Assembly: GCF_000143415.4 (NCBI RefSeq)
Contig: NW_003314293.1
Coordinates: 5,670-69,669 of the forward strand
Length of the DNA: 64,000 nt
From: Selaginella moellendorffii
Taxonomy: Eukaryota > Streptophyta > Lycopodiopsida > Selaginellales > Selaginellaceae
Direction: 5' to 3'
The position numbers and the translations under genes were made by a program. This document shows positions 10,471 to 21,400 of this stretch, one piece after another (positions within the stretch are counted from its first letter, which is position 1; each line of letters opens with the position of its first letter). The notes under the pieces are model-generated. The model saw only the letters and a program-made list of their open reading frames with translations, made no database searches and was not told the DNA's origin.

Positions 10471-13274
10471 GAGCTGTCTGTTTGGACTCCCCAAATAAAA
10501 ATCACTTTTCTTCCTTATCAAGCTCCTCACCACCTTTCATCAAAGCCACCACCAATTCCCGCAACTTCCGCGTCCCATGTCTCCTTTCTTTCACCGGACA
10601 ATCAGGACTCAAGGCTTTGGCGCTACTGGACTCGGGTGCAACTTCCTGCTTCATGGACACGGACTTTGCTGCCCGACATCACGTTCCTCTTTCTCCTACC
10701 ATACGGGATCTGAGGGTTGAAGGCATCGGCGGGCATTTTGTGTCTCCATCTTCTGGACTTAGGGAAACGTTGCCCGTTCGAGTACACATCGGGTCCACCG
10801 TCACCGATATCGCCTTCAACATCATCAACAGCAAGTCTTCCTCTGTGGTGCTCGGTCTTCCTTGGTTCCAACTACATCAGCCTCAGATTTGTTGGAAGGA
10901 CTTACAGCTCATCTCTCCCACATCACCATCTCCCACGGCTTCCCCTGGTGTTCATCGAGTCCGAATCAGGAAAAGTTCCCTAAACTCAAGTCGGGGTTCT
11001 ATTCCTGACTCTACGCAGTTTTCATCCTCTTCTTTTTTCTCTCTTCCATATTACACTGGACAGTATCCTCGTCTCATCATTCCATTTAGTCGTACTCCTC
11101 CTCCTATCTCCACAATCACTATGAAAGAACTCCTTCATGAAGAACCTCTTTTTCTTTTTGCTTTGCATGTTTCTCCTGTCAGTCTTCCTGAGAAGTATCA
11201 TGATTTTGGGGATGTGTTTGACAAGAAAAAATCTAGTGTACTGCCTGTTCATCGGCCTTATGATTGTCCCATTGATTTACAGGAAGGAGCGTCACCTCCG
11301 TGGGGGCCTATCTACGGGTTATCCCCGTCCGAGCTTAAGGCCCTCAAAGAGTACGTGGATGAGAACCTTGCCTCGGGCTACATTCAGCATTCGCAGTCCC
11401 CGGCTGGAGCACCTGTCTTCTTTGTCAAGAAGAAGGATGGGAGCTTGCGGCTAGTCATCGACTACCGAGGTTTCAGTAAGGTGACTGTTCGGAACCGTTA
11501 TCCACTGCCCCTGATCTCGGACCTGTTGGAACGCCTCGGCGGTGCCCGCTTCTTCACCAAGATCGACCTCCGTGGAGCATACAACCTGATCCGGATCCGG
11601 CCTGGTGATGAATGGAAGACTGCGTTCCGAACCCGCTATGGCCACTTCGAGTACACTGTCATGGCATTTGGCTTGACAAATGCTCCAGCGGTTTTCCAAC
11701 ACATGGCGAACGACGTTTTTCGGGAGTTTCTTGATCAGATGGTGATCGTCTACCTCGATGACATCCTCATCGACATTTTTCCCCATCTTCAGGCTGGACA
11801 CCCAGTGACTCCCGACTGCCGGCGATTTGACGAGTTCAAGTTCTTAGATGGCTTATTGTACCGTGGGATGCAGCTTTACGTTCCTGAAGGTGATGCTCGA
11901 AGGTTGATCCTGATGGCGTGCCACGATAGCCCGACTGCTGGTCACTTCGGCATTGCGAAAACCTATGAGCTAGTTGCACGGGACTTTTGGTGGCCTCACA
12001 TGGACGACTACATCAAAGCTTTTGTTACCTCCTGTGACACTTGTGCCCGGAATAAGGTACCTCGCCACCTTCCTTCAGGTTTGCTTCGTTCCCTTCCAGT
12101 CCCTTCAGGTCCTTGGGAATCCATCTCCATGGATTTCTTGAGTGATCTTCCGAGTTCTGGAGGCTTCAACAGCATTTTAGTCGTGGTGGATCGCTTCACA
12201 AAGATGGCGCACTTCTTGCCATGTACCAAGGAGTTTTCGGGCGAGGACATGGCAAAACTGGTATTCAGGGAAATTTTCCGACTTCATGGGATTCCTACAG
12301 ATGTGGTTTCGGATCGGGGGCCTCAATTCATCTCTCATTTCTGGCAACGGTTTTTGCAGTTGCTTGGAGTGAAGGCCAACCTCTCTTCGGCATATCATCC
12401 TCAAACTGATGGGCAGTCCGAGCGAACGATTCAGACATTGGAACAATTCTTGAGGTGCTTCATCAACTATCATCAGGATAACTGGTTCGATATCCTTCCC
12501 CTTGCTGAGTTCTCCTATAACAACTCTGTTCACTCCTCTCTTCGAGTTTCCCCCTTCTTTGCGAACTCTGGCCGAAATCCCCGATTCAATCTCTCACTTC
12601 CTTCTCCATCTGAATCCTCTCGTTCAAATCCCCGCTCTGAATCATTTCTCTCCAACCTTCAGGAAATCCACAACTCCATCTCCTTCCACCTCCATCGTGC
12701 TCAGGAATCTCATAAAACATTTGCCAATGTCCATCGTCAGGATTGTCCCCCTTACAATATCGGGGATAAAGTCTGGCTCCTCAGGCGAAATATCTCCACC
12801 ACCAGGCCCTGTCCAAAACTCGATTTCAAACGCCTTGGTCCTTTCCCTATCACTGCCATCATTAATCCTGTCACTTATCGCCTTGCACTTCCCTCCTCAT
12901 ATAAAATTCACCCCGTTTTTCACTCCTCTCTCCTTGAGCCTTATATTCCCAGTCCTATTCCAAATCGGGTCATTCCTCCGCCTCCACCAGTGCAGCTCGA
13001 GGATGGGTCTGAGTACGAGGTTCAGGACATCCTTGATTCCAAGATTTCACGATCTAAACTCTACTATCTGGTGGACTGGAAGGGTTACGGACCTGAGGAA
13101 CGCACTTGGGAACTTGCGGACAACCTGATTCATTCTCCTGACCTTGTTCAGGACTTCCACCGCCGCTATCCTTCTCGTCCCAGTCCTCATTCTTTTTCTC
13201 CATCTCCCATCCCTCGCCGCTCATCTCATCCTCCTCTTCGTTCTTGTTCACATCCTCGTTCCACTCGTTCTTGA
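10386..13274 (+). CDS. pol: Chromovirus Pol, internally deleted
   Basis: The frame is open from 10386 and overlaps gag by 85 nt in the -1 phase; it is probably read only by frameshifting, as the overlap has no ATG. Domains in order are an aspartic protease ([10 protein letters not shown] near 10630), reverse transcriptase ([20 protein letters not shown], active-site YLDD at about 11751), then an abrupt passage near 11772 to the zinc-finger HHCC region of integrase (11910-12055), the DDE core (D in SMDFL, D in VSDRG, E in SERTIQ) and a chromodomain ([16 protein letters not shown], about 13060). The RT thumb/connection and RNase H, normally some 400 residues, are absent. The frame across the deletion is kept, so the product could still supply integrase but not full reverse transcription. 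Confidence 0.92.
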   Translation, partial: EASPIARVHSASKSTTVAVGKRPCPNRVGAVCLDSPNKNHFSSLSSSSPPFIKATTNSRNFRVPCLLSFTGQSGLKALALLDSGATSCFMDTDFAARHHVPLSPTIRDLRVEGIGGHFVSPSSGLRETLPVRVHIGSTVTDIAFNIINSKSSSVVLGLPWFQLHQPQICWKDLQLISPTSPSPTASPGVHRVRIRKSSLNSSRGSIPDSTQFSSSSFFSLPYYTGQYPRLIIPFSRTPPPISTITMKELLHEEPLFLFALHVSPVSLPEKYHDFGDVFDKKKSSVLPVHRPYDCPIDLQEGASPPWGPIYGLSPSELKALKEYVDENLASGYIQHSQSPAGAPVFFVKKKDGSLRLVIDYRGFSKVTVRNRYPLPLISDLLERLGGARFFTKIDLRGAYNLIRIRPGDEWKTAFRTRYGHFEYTVMAFGLTNAPAVFQHMANDVFREFLDQMVIVYLDDILIDIFPHLQAGHPVTPDCRRFDEFKFLDGLLYRGMQLYVPEGDARRLILMACHDSPTAGHFGIAKTYELVARDFWWPHMDDYIKAFVTSCDTCARNKVPRHLPSGLLRSLPVPSGPWESISMDFLSDLPSSGGFNSILVVVDRFTKMAHFLPCTKEFSGEDMAKLVFREIFRLHGIPTDVVSDRGPQFISHFWQRFLQLLGVKANLSSAYHPQTDGQSERTIQTLEQFLRCFINYHQDNWFDILPLAEFSYNNSVHSSLRVSPFFANSGRNPRFNLSLPSPSESSRSNPRSESFLSNLQEIHNSISFHLHRAQESHKTFANVHRQDCPPYNIGDKVWLLRRNISTTRPCPKLDFKRLGPFPITAIINPVTYRLALPSSYKIHPVFHSSLLEPYIPSPIPNRVIPPPPPVQLEDGSEYEVQDILDSKISRSKLYYLVDWKGYGPEERTWELADNLIHSPDLVQDFHRRYPSRPSPHSFSPSPIPRRSSHPPLRSCSHPRSTRS
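10443..10487 (+). promoter_or_regulatory. -1 ribosomal frameshift signal at the gag-pol overlap
   Basis: A canonical heptamer G-GGA-AAC (10443-10449) is in the gag phase required for -1 slippage. After a 6-nt spacer, GTCCAAACAGA (10456-10466) pairs perfectly with TCTGTTTGGAC (10477-10487), giving an 11-bp stem with a 10-nt loop that contains the gag stop. A shift here enters the pol frame, which is open from 10386. Confidence 0.85.
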
Positions 13275-13282
13275 GGAGGGGG
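13273..13282 (+). promoter_or_regulatory. Polypurine tract
   Basis: GAGGAGGGGG lies 3 bp before the 3' LTR, where plus-strand synthesis should start. Confidence 0.85.
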
Positions 13283-13285
13283 TGC

Positions 13286-13672
13286 TGTCAGGAATCCCCC
13301 AATTCTTGCCACATTCCTGACTCTCGCCGGATTCCTGACCTGCAGACCACATTCCTGACTCTCGAGACACTTCTCTATTCCTGACTCTCGAGACACTTCC
13401 CTATTCCTGACTCTCGAGACACTTCCCGATTCCTGAGTCTCGAGCCACATTCCTGATGATGATGTGGCGCCTCCTTGACCTCAGCTGTATTTAGGCTGTC
13501 CTCGATCCAAGAGTGGTGGAGCTTCATCAACCTATAGTATATATAGGTTAGCCTTGTTCCATTTCTCCACAATCTGAATCAACACCAGTCTAAGGCCTCT
13601 TCTTTGTTTTCACTAGCTTTTTCTCTTTGTCTTTAGCATTTTCCAGTCTTGATCTTGTTGGGGGTCTTGACA
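13286..13672 (+). repeat. 3' LTR of the chromovirus
   Basis: It is the same 387-bp length as the 5' LTR, with three substitutions that I can see (one near the start, two near 13470-13475). Confidence 0.95.
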
Positions 13673-14067
13673 TCTTGGTCCACTCAGTATTGTTTGCATG
13701 TTTCTATTTTAATTCTTTCTCTAAAATGTTATTTAGCATGTGGCTTCATGCCATTGCTCTCCACAATCATGCATTGAATTTTTCTATCCTTGCATAATAC
13801 TTCTCCATATATATAGCATGTGCGCACATGTGATATGGTTCATTAGGCCTGATATAGTGTGTGAGGTAAAACAAAGATGATGTGACATATGCATTTACCA
13901 ATCACACGTGCATAAATCTAATAATATGGCGTGTGGCCCATATTAATGGCACATAAACCCATATTGTGGGCTTACGTGTTTTATGTACCATCATTCCCTT
14001 GCAGCGTGTGTGTTGGTTTCCTTTTATAACACAACGAACTCCATATTTTAGGGTGAAGAGCGTTCTC
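13673..14067. other. Intergenic stretch with palindromes
   Basis: It starts with the second TCTTG target copy and holds palindrome copies 14-16. No gene is seen. Confidence 0.6.
13733..13953. repeat. Dispersed 22-bp palindrome, copies 14-16 (degenerate)
   Basis: Copies lie at 13733-13754, 13813-13834 and 13926-13953. The middle copy has a GTGCGCAC centre; the third is expanded, with its right arm displaced. Confidence 0.6.
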
Positions 14068-14325
14068 ATGGCAAGCACAAAATCTGTAAGTGAGGCAGAA
14101 AAGGAGACGGAGAAGGAGATAGGTGAAGATGTAGAATATATAAGTCTTCCAAACTCCCCGTACTATACTCCAGGTCATCATTTTTCTGAACAAACGGCAA
14201 TATTAACAACTATCGAGAACGCCCCAGTAACATCAAAGACAACAATCCAAAGCAAAACAACTGACCCGGAGAAGGATGATAGTACCGCTGAGAGTACCAA
14301 AAAGGAGGTGTCCACTAGCGCTTAG
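14068..14325 (+). CDS. Unrecognised small ORF, 85 residues
   Basis: The ATG at 14068 follows an acceptor-like ATATTTTAG and the frame ends at TAG 14323. The product is hydrophilic, rich in Glu, Lys, Ser and Thr, with no motif that I know. A palindrome copy follows 8 bp after the stop. It may be an exon, a remnant of the palindrome-associated block, or chance. Confidence 0.25.
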   Translation: MASTKSVSEAEKETEKEIGEDVEYISLPNSPYYTPGHHFSEQTAILTTIENAPVTSKTTIQSKTTDPEKDDSTAESTKKEVSTSA

Positions 14326-14332
14326 GCTTATA

Positions 14333-14443
14333 ATGGCGTGTGCCCTCATGCCATTTACTTGATCACCAAATACCTTTTTCCCTTTGCACTAGTATATCTT
14401 AATACCGGTCTGAGAAATAGAATGGCATGTGCCCTCAGGCCTT
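14333..14443. repeat. Dispersed 22-bp palindrome, copies 17-18
   Basis: Copies at 14333-14354 and 14422-14443 share a variant centre, GTGCCCTCA, which breaks the perfect symmetry. Confidence 0.75.
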
Positions 14444-14737
14444 TTACTAAATCACCTTTGAAAGAAATGCAAGCCTCTATGTCGTAAAAAAAAGGTACTA
14501 GAGAAATTCCTTAATAATATGAATGCTATTTAGTTTCATGAAAATACACTAAGGGTCAAATGAGTTAAATGACTTCTCCAGACTAGCAATGCCTCTTGCT
14601 ACACCTTCACAATTAGATTCGTTAGAAAAAGATAACATTGAATGATATCTAAATGTTCTCACCATTAAGTTATATGTCTGGCTAATAGGAATGATGTTCA
14701 TCTTGGAAAGCTCACCACACACTCAATGAACAAACAA

Positions 14738-14759
14738 ATAGTGTGTGCCCGCATGCCAT
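14738..14759. repeat. Dispersed 22-bp palindrome, copy 19
   Basis: This is the last copy seen in the window. It has the GTGCCC centre and an intact right arm CATGCCAT. Confidence 0.7.
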
Positions 14760-15900
14760 CGCTCTTCTTTAGCTTCAGATTCGACTTGTTCACCTTGACA
14801 ATGAGATTTATTATACAACCAGATGGACTCAGTCTGGACACAAAGTCACCGCGCTAGTCACCATGCCCTAGATATGTCTAGCCCCTGGACAAAAAACATA
14901 TAATTTTACGTCATTTTCAAATACTTGAAAATTTGTACCTAGTCCCATTTTACTGAATAAATCCCACTTTAACGAAATAGAGCTTGTTGGTTATACTGCT
15001 TGGTAGGTTTGAAACTTCAGATATATGATATCGATGTTATTAATTACCCAAAGAGTTTTATAGCTAATGCTGATGCCCTTTCATGAGCTCCTCTTCCTTC
15101 TTCATTCTTTTCTCATGTTTCTAACGAGCCTATAGTTCTAACATTTGTGATTTTTTTAATGAGGATTTGGCAAATGTTGTATTTGATATTCAATGTCCAC
15201 AAGATGCAAAGCAAGATTTACTTCCCTTGATGAGGTTTGTAACACTTAAAAGATTGAGCCATAGATTCAAAGGTTTTATGATAGGTTTAAAATTTTTGCA
15301 TCATTTGTTGATGATTTGCCATTTTGGCATTTACATTTTCAATAATACTTTAAGGACAACCTTCTTTATTTTATGGGTATAAATCTTGATGATTATTTAT
15401 AGCTGGTGTTGCCTTTAATGTTTATTCCACACTTTCTCCATGCCTACATGATTCTCTTATTCTAGGCAGACATATAGGATATCATCAGAAAACTGAAAAG
15501 ATACATAAGTCTTTTGATTAGTCGAAGATATGATGTGATGTGATCCAATATGTGCATAGTTGTGTTTAGTGCTAAACTTACTCCCCTTCGTGCTATAGAA
15601 GTTTCTTATCCATTTGAGTTTGGTATTTGATTTGATAAAGCCTTTTCCACAATCAACTATTAGTAATAAGCTTGATTACTTGATTTGTAGCTAGAAGTCA
15701 ATGCTTTTGCTAGTGCATTAGCAATTGTTGTTAGGTACTTCTTCCTCAATTAAGGGTTTTTTTTAACATTCTTGTCTGAAGTGGATTCTCTCAAATAATA
15801 GTCTTGTATTTATAGTGAAAGCATTTCACATTTTAATATCTTTGGCTGGGGATACACTATATTTTCATAAGTGCTTATCATCCACAAATAGAGGGCTTGG

Positions 15901-16626
15901 TGTAAGTTACAAATTTTTCCTTTCCAATTTGCCAACTTACCTCATTTATCCAATCGACACTTCCTTGGATTTAGTTAAGTTCCCTCACCAAGGTTCCCGC
16001 CTATGGTACTAGCTTCTACTTGGTTTCAGCTACTCACTGCACGAGCAACAATGTGTTAGCCATCCATCCACAAATTCCCAAATCTCTCTCAATCCCCCTC
16101 CCCGGGTTAGACTAGACTTAAGGTTTGGCTACACTCCTCATAGGCATAGGTAGCCAAGCCCACCAAGCCTCTAGATTTCTAACATCCTTTAGTACCACAA
16201 GACTTGATCGTGGGACCCTCTAAATCCTAAGCCTTAGGTGCAACACTTGCTCTAGGACGTAGGAGAGGGAAACACCATAGCCTAACAACCCAATATAGGT
16301 ACCCTTACTCCCCCACCTCGATCCCAAAGGGAAGGCCCAAGCCCCTAGGTAGGGTGAGGACCAATGAGCCACATGGTACTCAAGTGGGGCACTACTCCAC
16401 ATGAGCCAGGAGCACCACAGTCGGTTTCCCTTTTAGGAGTGGGAGCTGCTCTTGAGCACTTCCTAAGGTGGCACTTCTAGCACCACCCAAGTCCAAGCTC
16501 ACTCCCACCCAAGGCCCCTTGGCCCTAGTCTCAACCTCAAGTCAGTTTGGAAGCATTATTGGAGAGTTCCTTCAAGACTAGTTCCTAGACTTCATTATCC
16601 CTACTATACTTTTGGAACCCCCTACA
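15901..16626 (-). repeat. Outer part of LTR A of the minus-strand chromovirus
   Basis: It matches 29652-30190 over most of its length, for example TACAAATTTTTCC near the start and CACTATCCCTACTATACTTT near the end. Its last five bases, CTACA, are the target duplication of the nested element. Confidence 0.85.
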
Positions 16627-17265
16627 TGTGAGACACAAAATCCCTAGGCCCCAAAGTGGAGCCGGAAGGGCGCCACATGGTAGTGGTCGAAGCGAGAGCC
16701 AAACGAGCGTAACACGTTTGGACCAAAAGCTCCGACTTGAAAAGTCAAGAGCGGGAGTGGAACTCCCAATGAAGTGCTCCAGGAACGAGCACGAAGCGAG
16801 CAAAAGGCAAGGCTCCAAAAAGGGACCCAAAAGGACCAACACATGACACGTGGGAGTGTCCGAGATGGAGTCCGAAGTGGAGTCCGAGGTGGACCCGAGT
16901 TGGAGTCCGAAGTGGAGTCCGAGATGGACCCGAGATGGACCCGAAATGGAGTCCGAAATGGAGTCCGAGATGGACCCGAGATGGACCCGAGATGGAGTCC
17001 GAGATAGAGTCCGAGATGGAGTCCGAGATGGACCCGAGATGGAGTCTGAGATGGAGTCCGAGATGGACCCGAGATGGACCCGAAATGGAGTCCGAGATGG
17101 AGTCCGAGATGGACCCGAAATGGAGTCCGAGATGGAGTCCGAGATGGACCCGAGATGGAGTCCGAGATGGAGTCCGAGATGGACCCGAGATGGACCCGAG
17201 ATGGAGTCCGAGATGGAGTCCGAGATGGAGTCCGAGATGGAGTCCAAAGTCGAGACCGAGACCGG

Positions 17266-17309
<44 letters not shown>

Positions 17310-18418
17310 TCGGGACCGAGACCGAAACCGAGGCCGAGGCCGAGACTGAGCCCGAGCCCGAGTCCGAGTCCGAATTCAAATCCGAGTCCGAGTCCGAGTC
17401 CGAGTCCGAGTCCGGAGCCTGAGAGGGTGAAAGCCCAAAGCGTTCGTCTCCCAGACACTGGGGGGTTTGGTGAGCTCCAAAAGTATAGTAGGGGGAGGAC
17501 TGCAGTGGAGCCAGTTTGGCCAGGAAAGGCCAATTTGGCCCAGGAAGGCCAGACCCAGTGTTGGGTGATGAACTGACCACTGGGAAGTCCAAGACTAGAG
17601 TGAATACGGACCGACAAGCGGGGTAGCTTGGTGAAGTGTTCAAGAGCCGGCTCTAGTTCCCCCGGGAGATCGACTGGCCGATGCTCCCAATCCAAGTGTG
17701 GGTGGCACTACCTACTTGGATACCAGGCGTGGCTCAACGGAACCTCGCTCTAAGCCCATGGCTAGAGCACCCAAAGGCGATAGGTGGGGAGAGTACCCAG
17801 GTGGCTCGCGTAAGGCCACGGTGTTCCGAAATGTCGTCTCAAAGGCCCAGATTGTGGAAAGGAAGAGGAGCAGTCCTCTGGGGTAGTGACCAAGGACACA
17901 GTCGTGTGGTGAGGAAGTCCCAGAGGACCGTGGGACTTAGTGGTCGAGCCTATGGGCCTCGATCCAGTGGCAGTGTTGGCAAACACGGCCAGGGGCAGAA
18001 AGGGACTTGGTAGGAACTGACAAAGGGACTTTGGGCAAGGCAATTCCCCAGGTCTGTGGGCATCCTAAGGATGCTAAGGAGTGGATCTAGGATGACCCCT
18101 CGTAGACAGATGGCCCAGTCTTGGAGAGATGGGATGGTGATGCAAGTGGTATTGGACCATTTGCGCAGCAAAGGTGAATGGGCATGGCCTTAGCGTAACG
18201 GGCCGAGATGTCAGTGGTACCTTTGGGTGTCGGTCATGGGATCGGACACGTGGAGCACTTGGACCAAGTGCAAAGGTTGAGTGGCATGGATGCCACTCTC
18301 AGGGCTAGCAAGCCCCAAGTCCTGAATGGGACTTATGGAGGTTGTGAATGAGACTCCTCCAAGTGGTTGGAGGTGTGGTTAAGTGACTAAAGTAGAATGG
18401 AAAAATTAGTCGCTTACA
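16627..18418 (+). repeat. 5' LTR of the LARD-like element
   Basis: It carries a 0.55-kb array of GAGTCC/GAGATG/GACCGA hexamers (16856-17412), which makes several frames on both strands stop-free. Confidence 0.9.
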
Positions 18419-21400
18419 ATTTGGTATCGGAGCTGTTCCTTAGTCCAACTTTTATTGGTGCTCAAGTATATCACCACTAGTGTTGGCATCGGAAGGTCCG
18501 AGGAGTGGGCCTATCCTTGAGGAGTAGCAAGTCGGGAAGACATGGCTCTCCATTACAGTTCATGTGTGAACTTGTAGATGGGGTGGTGGATAGAAAAGGG
18601 CCAATAATGGAACAACTTTGGGATCTTGGGAACAGTATATGGTTTTCCTCAAAAAAAAAAAGTTGAGGATGTGATCCAGATGAGTGTTTGACTTAGCAAA
18701 CTGGCTAATGTAGTTGTGGTAAACAACTACAGTTGGGATCACGGGAAAGATAAAGACTCCAAAGCAATAAAGGAGTCACAAGATTTTCCTCATATAGTTG
18801 AGGTTGGTGCTCATGAATGTGAGACCAGAAGTAATGACCGTGGGAGGTCAAATACGGAAGAGGACTCAAGCCCTTGAAAAGGTAGCCGGGGCTACCTCTA
18901 ATAAATGCTGGAACAACCCAAGGAGTTGGGGGTGTATTAAGTGGATGAGTTGGTATTCTCATCACATGGACAAGTAGTCCTAAGGGGCAAAGGTTGCCCC
19001 CAGAGAACAAAATCAAGTGTCGGAGTAACACTTGTGAAAATAGTCCTTTTGAGTATGACAGGAATGCAAGAAGTGTATTCTAGTGAGCTAGTGCCTCACA
19101 AGTAGGACCTTACGGGTCTGTGGATTAACCAAGTCCAAAACTGCTGAATGACTCAAGTAGAGTCAACGGATGGTCCTAAAAGGACTGATGGAAGCATTTG
19201 GACTGAGGTGTGTTGTACCCCACAAAGGATGGGGGGGGATCATAGGATCCAAGGATGAGAACAGAGGGTATCTCATCAATGGCAGAATGTGCCATGCTAA
19301 AGTTATGGGAAAGGGGTTCCCAGAAGAAAACAACTTTGACATAAAGTTGTGTGTGACCTCTATGGTGCAGTGCTAACGGATGGTTGGCATAAGAAAGAGC
19401 GGTGTTGGTCTTGGCAAAGACTTAGACATGAAGGGGAAATGTCATAGAGGTAGGCTTGTGGAGCCGATGGTGTGGAGACACCAAATGTGCCAAGGTGTGA
19501 TACCTTGAGGCTATGTTGGTGGGTTCATGAGAACCCCTTGCCAAAGGAATCCCAATGGAAATGGGAATAGCATAGCCTAAGTTGCAGAGCATGCAGTTGG
19601 AGTGTGGTGACCCAGATAATGATGGAGGTGTGAAAGCACCAAGCAATGAGTTGTAGGACTTGACAACTATGAGGCAACTAAGCAAGAGGTGCAAAATAAC
19701 TGGTTAAACGGGTAGAAGGTAGCTACCCAAGACTTCTTAATAGCATAGGGAAGTTGGATATACCCTTACGGGGGATAAGTTACTTGTGTTGCGATATAGT
19801 AAGTCAATGTCATAAAAGGAAATACTCATTGTCAAGAAAGCCATTATTGGGACACCCGAACACTCTAGAACACCAGAAGGTGGTGTTTGATGTCGCGAGG
19901 GCAATGGATAAAGCCCAAGGGACTAAGTCCCTAGCGAATGATGGATAGAAGGTGCTATCCAAATGTCCAAGGTTGCGGAGACAGGAGAGGACTGTCTACC
20001 CGAGTTGGACAAAGCCAAAAATGGAATTTTGGCAAGGCTAGTGATGGGCATGTAAAAGCCCATAAGCAACCATGTAATCCCAGTGTGTGGGATTATAAGG
20101 TGAGTATGCCCGGATTGAGGAACCACTCCCTAGGCTATTGGGTAGGTTCATCCCTAAGAATACTTGCTAAAGCAAGATAGAAAGTGCAAAGCTATCCTCC
20201 GGGTCTGGAGGAGAATGACCAAAGGAAAGGTGTGAAGCCAAAAAGCAAGAAGTAAGGGGATAGAACCGAACCGTAGGAATCAAAGGGCATAACCAAGGTT
20301 GGTTATGCCAGCTGGGAGTGGAGAATCAAGTGGGGGGCTCGAGGGTGTTGCCGCTAGCAACCGTGATGCCATGGAAAGTCTAAAATATGGAATTGTCCAT
20401 GTTAGATTATGTGGCATTTGAAAGGCTTGCAAAAAGGGAGGCCTTAGCAAGCTGAGGGACAGAGTTCCTTCAAGGTTCCCAAAGACGATTCTAGGTAGCT
20501 TAGTACCTAGAAAGGCCAAGTGTAAATGGTTCATGGAACGCGCGAAATCAGAGTGGCGCAGCAGAAGCGTGGTCTTGAAGCTTGCCATGAGGCAAGGCTA
20601 TCAAGGTTAGGGAAGTAGTTCCCGAGTGTTCAAAGAGAGGGCTTTGAACGAAAGTCGATGGTCAAGGACTTTCACGCTTATGCAGGAACCATGTTACAAT
20701 GGTCGGAGGACTTGCCAAGCGAGATTGGCACGTCGGGGGAACAAATACCCTAGTTGAAGGTGATAACTTCAAAAAGGGTGGGCCATGGGGCCGAGCATGG
20801 AGGAGTCCATGCATGATCACAGACATGTCAAGTGAGAGGACTTGGCAGTGTGGAGGAACTAGGTTCCTAAGCTGTGATCTATAGCGCGCTTTAAAAATAA
20901 GTTGGTGCACCGGCGTGGGGAGTCACGCCAGGCATCTTGTGTGATGCCGTCCGTAGATGCATATACGGAGGTTGGGTTCGAGTCCCGACCCTCTAGTGCT
21001 TGGGTTCGAGTCCCAAATCACTAGGGCGTGGTGATGGTTTGGAATATGAGGACACTCATATTTCGGTGGTCATAGACTCTCAATGGGGAGACTGGTTTGG
21101 GCACACCGCCAAGCAAGGGATGCCTCGGAGTCGTGATGCACGGTTAGATTGCTTAGTGTGAAAGCTCAGCATATCTAACTTGAACGTTTTGGTGCAAGTG
21201 GCACCAAGGTCGTGGTGAGTGAGATGGGGACACCTAATCTCAGTTGCTATGAACCCTTGGCCGTAAGGGCTGGCTTGGGTGCACCGCCAAGTGTGGGGGA
21301 TGCCCCCGGGGTTATAGTCAACAATTTGGAGGGCTAGAAGACCAAGTACCTCTTGGCAACTCTGTTAAGGTGCCAAGGTGAGATCACTAGGTGATCTTAT

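Larger units (their letters stand above)
9014..13672 (+). mobile_element. Young Ty3/gypsy chromovirus (Tf1/sushi type), RNase H deleted
   Basis: A 4,659-bp LTR retrotransposon is bounded by 387-bp LTRs that differ at about three positions and by a perfect 5-bp target duplication TCTTG (9009-9013 and 13673-13677). It has gag (9499-10470), a -1 overlapping pol frame (10386-13274) with protease, reverse transcriptase, integrase and a C-terminal chromodomain, and a polypurine tract at 13273-13282. The end of RT and all of RNase H are missing without a break in the frame. It contains no copy of the 22-bp palindrome found on both sides, so it inserted after those spread. Confidence 0.95.
14326..15900 (+). 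pseudogene. Non-coding stretch with decayed gypsy-type remnant
   Basis: Around 15058-15140 a translated segment reads FIANADALS, a stop, then APLPSSFFSHVSNEP, which resembles the RNase H/integrase junction (ADALSR) of Ty3/gypsy elements. Later short pieces look like worn integrase but are not firm. Stops and frameshifts are frequent. The first 430 bp hold only palindrome copies 17-19. Confidence 0.4.

Noticed and set aside
952-14759. The spaced palindromes as a CRISPR array
   Set aside because: Spacing is irregular (57 bp to kilobases), spacers are not uniform, the host is a plant and no cas gene is seen.
952-14759. The palindromes as microRNA precursors
   Set aside because: Eleven-base arms with no loop are too short for a pre-miRNA.
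16585-17643. Long open frames (180-350 codons) on both strands in the LARD LTR, repeated at 22463-23570
   Set aside because: They are by-products of a hexamer repeat that lacks stops in several frames; products are low-complexity Ser-Asp, Glu-Ser or Arg-Asp runs.
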